The notes beneath the pieces are model-generated. The model did no database searches and was not told where the DNA came from. It was given only the letters and a program-made list of their open reading frames with translations. Below are positions 5,521 to 7,478 of a stretch of 7,478 bases of DNA, one piece after another. The position numbers and the translations under genes are program-made. How positions within the stretch are numbered: the first letter of the stretch is position 1; every line of letters starts with the position of its first letter. Source of the stretch: Acidimicrobiaceae bacterium (GTDB taxonomy: Bacteria > Actinomycetota > Acidimicrobiia > Acidimicrobiales > RAAP-2); the NCBI GenBank assembly GCA_003151555.1, contig PLXU01000012.1, forward strand, positions 1 through 7,478, given 5' to 3'.

Positions 5521-5907
5521 TCAGCCGGCAAGGTTGGTCGTTTCCGAACTGGCGACCACGAAGGCGGCGGCGGTCAGGTTGGTGTGCGAGAGCGAGACGT
5601 GCCAGGTCGCCACGCCTTTCTGCGACGCCAACCGCGCGGCCGGACCGTGCAAGAGCACCCAGGGAGCCCCGCTCAGCCCGCGGCGGATCTCGATCGATTT
5701 CCAGGGGGTGGCGCCGAAGCCGACCTGCAGCGTCTTTAGGACCGCCTCCTTGGCGGCGAAGCGAGCGGCCAGCCGCTCCGGACGGGCGTTGGCGTCGTGG
5801 CGCTCGGCGTCAGTGAAGAGGCGGCCAAGAATCTTGGGGTGGCGCTCCATCGCCCGAGTGAAGCGCGCCACGGCGACGATGTCAACCCCGACGCCGATGG
5901 TGGCCAC
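5521..5907 (-). CDS. acpS: Holo-[acyl-carrier-protein] synthase AcpS
   Basis: Transfers 4'-phosphopantetheine from CoA to the acyl carrier protein Ser, activating fatty-acid synthesis in the cytoplasm. The 128-residue product is of normal AcpS length. It has the N-terminal GVGVDIV (5-11) with Mg-binding D9, FTDAER (31-36), the ARFAAKEAVLKTL signature (48-60) with metal ligand E54 and neighbouring K53, and the late HVSLSHT strand (about 103-109). It starts with GTG at 5907, sharing one base with the glmS stop (TAGTG). No convincing Shine-Dalgarno is visible, suggesting coupling to glmS. In mycobacteria an NAD(P)HX repair gene (nnrD) lies between glmS and alr; none is present between acpS and alr here. 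Confidence 0.96.
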   Translation of the reverse strand: MATIGVGVDIVAVARFTRAMERHPKILGRLFTDAERHDANARPERLAARFAAKEAVLKTLQVGFGATPWKSIEIRRGLSGAPWVLLHGPAARLASQKGVATWHVSLSHTNLTAAAFVVASSETTNLAG

Positions 5908-7478
5908 TACTCGACCGTGACGGTCTTGGCGAGGTTGCGCGGGCGGTCCACGTTGCGGCCCAGTCCGCGCGCCATGGCGTAGGCGAAGATCTGCAGCGGC
6001 ACGACGTCGACCATGGGGCTAAAAAGCGGCTCGGTCGCCGGCACGCGCAGCACGTAGTCCGCCACCGCGCCGATGGTCTCGTCGTCGTCCGTGGCGACCG
6101 CCACTACGGTGGCGCCGCGGGCCTTCACCTCGGCCAGATTCGAAAGAATCTTCTCGTGCATGGCGCGGTCGGTCACGACGGCCACCACCACCACGCCAGG
6201 CTCGATGAGGGCCAGCGGCCCGTGTTTGAGTTCGCCGCCGGGATAGCCCTCGGCGTGCAGGTAGGAGAGCTCCTTCAACTTAAGGGCACCCTCCAACGCC
6301 GTGGGAAAGCCGACGTTGCGGCCGAGGTAGAAAAAATCGCGGGCGCCGAGCAACTGCTGGGCCACCTTCTCCACGCAGTCGCGTCGCTCCAGCGCGGTGA
6401 CCACCTGGTCGCTCACGGCGTGCAGGCCTTGAAAGAGCGCGTCGACGTCGCTCTCGTCCAGGGTGGCTCGCAGTTGCGCGAGGCGCAGGGCCAGCAACTC
6501 GAGCGCGGCCACCTGGGCCACGTAGGCCTTGGTGGACGCCACCGAGACCTCGAGTCCGGCACGGGTGTAGATGACTGCGCTGGCCTCGCGCGCGAGCGAG
6601 GAGTCCACGATGTTGGAGATGGCGACCACCCGGGCCCCGCGCCGCTGCGCCTCGCGCGTCGCCATGATGGTGTCGATGGTCTCGCCGCTCTGGGACACCC
6701 CGATCACCAGGGTGCCGATCTCCACCACGGGGTCGCGGTAGCGGTACTCGCTGGAAATGTCGACCTCGACGCTGAGGCGGGCCCAGCGTTCGATGGCGTA
6801 CTTGGCCACCAGCGCCGCGTGGTGCGAGGTGCCGGCGGCCACCAGGACCACGCGCTTGACGTCGCGCAACTCGTCGTCGCTGATGCGCAGTTCATCGAAG
6901 GTGATGGTGCCGTCACTGCGCCGCCGGTCGAGCAGGGTGTTGCGCAGCGCGTCGGGCTGCTCGTTGATCTCCTTGGTCATGAAGTCGTCGTTGCCGCCTT
7001 TTTGCGCGGTTTCTAAGTCCCAGTCGATCGAAAGTTGGTGCAGCAGCACCGGCGCGCCTTCGAGGTCGACCGCGCGGAAGCCCTCGGGCCCCAGGCGAAC
7101 CACCTCGTCGTCGTTGACCGCGTAAAAGCTCGTCGCGCGGTCCAAGATGGCGGGCACGTCGCTCGCCAGATAGGTCACGCCCGGGGCGGTGCCCACCACG
7201 AGCGGCGAAATACGTCGTGCCGCCACGATGACGTCGGGTTCGGTGGCGTCCATGGCGGCGAGCGCGAAGGCGCCGCGCACCAGCAAGAGACTGGCCCGCA
7301 CGGCGTCGAGCAGCTCCAGGCCCTGTGACCGGGACTCTTCAATGAGGTGGGCCAGCACCTCGGAGTCGGTGACCGAGGTGAAGACGTGGCCCTTCGCTTC
7401 GAGTTGCTCCTGTAGCTCGGTGTGATTTTCGATGATGCCGTTGTGGATGATGGCGATGTTGCCCGAGCAGTCGAGGTG
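5907..7478 (-). CDS. glmS: Glutamine-fructose-6-phosphate aminotransferase GlmS, 5' end missing
   Basis: Makes glucosamine-6-phosphate from fructose-6-phosphate and glutamine, the first step to UDP-GlcNAc for the cell wall. 523 codons are present. About 80-90 N-terminal residues, including the catalytic Cys1, lie beyond the right edge. The frame is open to position 7478, where it reads HLDCSGNIAIIHNGIIEN, the typical end of the glutaminase active-site region. The two sugar-isomerase (SIS) domains follow: SIS1 with AAGTSHHAALVAKYAIE (about 214-230 of the fragment), SSEYRYRDP and VSQSGET (261-267); SIS2 with LEGALKLKELSYLHAEGYPG and GELKHGPLALIEPG. The canonical C-terminus is DRPRNLAKTVTVE. Any in-window start (for example the GTG at 7358) is only an artefact of the cut. 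The TAG shares a base with the acpS GTG, placing glmS at the visible head of the operon. Confidence 0.98.
   Translation of the reverse strand, partial: HLDCSGNIAIIHNGIIENHTELQEQLEAKGHVFTSVTDSEVLAHLIEESRSQGLELLDAVRASLLLVRGAFALAAMDATEPDVIVAARRISPLVVGTAPGVTYLASDVPAILDRATSFYAVNDDEVVRLGPEGFRAVDLEGAPVLLHQLSIDWDLETAQKGGNDDFMTKEINEQPDALRNTLLDRRRSDGTITFDELRISDDELRDVKRVVLVAAGTSHHAALVAKYAIERWARLSVEVDISSEYRYRDPVVEIGTLVIGVSQSGETIDTIMATREAQRRGARVVAISNIVDSSLAREASAVIYTRAGLEVSVASTKAYVAQVAALELLALRLAQLRATLDESDVDALFQGLHAVSDQVVTALERRDCVEKVAQQLLGARDFFYLGRNVGFPTALEGALKLKELSYLHAEGYPGGELKHGPLALIEPGVVVVAVVTDRAMHEKILSNLAEVKARGATVVAVATDDDETIGAVADYVLRVPATEPLFSPMVDVVPLQIFAYAMARGLGRNVDRPRNLAKTVTVE

Noticed and set aside
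6156..7016. Long open frame on the plus strand (286 codons) opposite glmS
   Set aside because: It lies antisense inside an unmistakable glmS, has a His/Gly/Val-rich composition and shows no recognisable motif. Long antisense frames are expected in GC-rich coding DNA.
1..7478. A novel defence, mobile or secondary-metabolite system
   Set aside because: All genes belong to recognised housekeeping families in a known actinobacterial order. There are no transposases, integrases, repeat arrays, toxin-antitoxin pairs or unexplained long gaps in the window.

Overview
This is a stretch of high-GC bacterial chromosome in which every credible gene lies on the minus strand. Transcription therefore runs from the right edge to the left: glmS (5' part cut off), acpS, alr, a family 4 uracil-DNA glycosylase, tsaE, tsaB, rimI, tsaD, pdxH, then groES and groEL (only the first 39 codons present). 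The order glmS ... alr-tsaE-tsaB-rimI-tsaD-groES-groEL is the one known from Actinomycetota such as Mycobacterium. That order, the GC-rich codons, the frequent GTG starts and the CIRCE-type control of groES point to an actinobacterium. The glycosylase and pdxH are extra members compared with the mycobacterial order, so a lineage outside the mycobacteria, perhaps Acidimicrobiia, is plausible but not proven.

Region by region: 7478-5907 is glmS (amino-sugar supply). 5907-5521 is acpS (activates acyl carrier protein). About 5516-4380 is alr (D-alanine for peptidoglycan). 4380-3832 is an Fe-S uracil-DNA glycosylase. 3835-1185 holds tsaE, tsaB, rimI and tsaD, i.e. three of the bacterial tRNA t6A37 enzymes plus a RimI-type N-acetyltransferase. 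1188-556 is pdxH (makes PLP, the cofactor of Alr). Most junctions are stop/start overlaps (TAGTG, TGATG, GTGA, ATGA, ATGA, GTGA). The exceptions are acpS/alr, where the start is uncertain, and rimI/tsaD, with a 16-nt gap. The arrangement strongly suggests one translationally coupled operon.

The only real intergenic control region lies between pdxH and groES (466-555). It holds a sigma70-like promoter overlapped by two tandem, individually imperfect CIRCE-like operators, followed by a strong Shine-Dalgarno for groES. This would put groES-groEL under HrcA repression, separate from or layered on read-through from the housekeeping operon. A GC-rich hairpin lies between groES and groEL.

No mobile element, CRISPR array, RNA gene or defence-like system is visible. 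The content is conserved housekeeping. The points worth a second look are regulatory (the tandem CIRCE layout) and organisational (udg and pdxH inserted into a tightly coupled operon).
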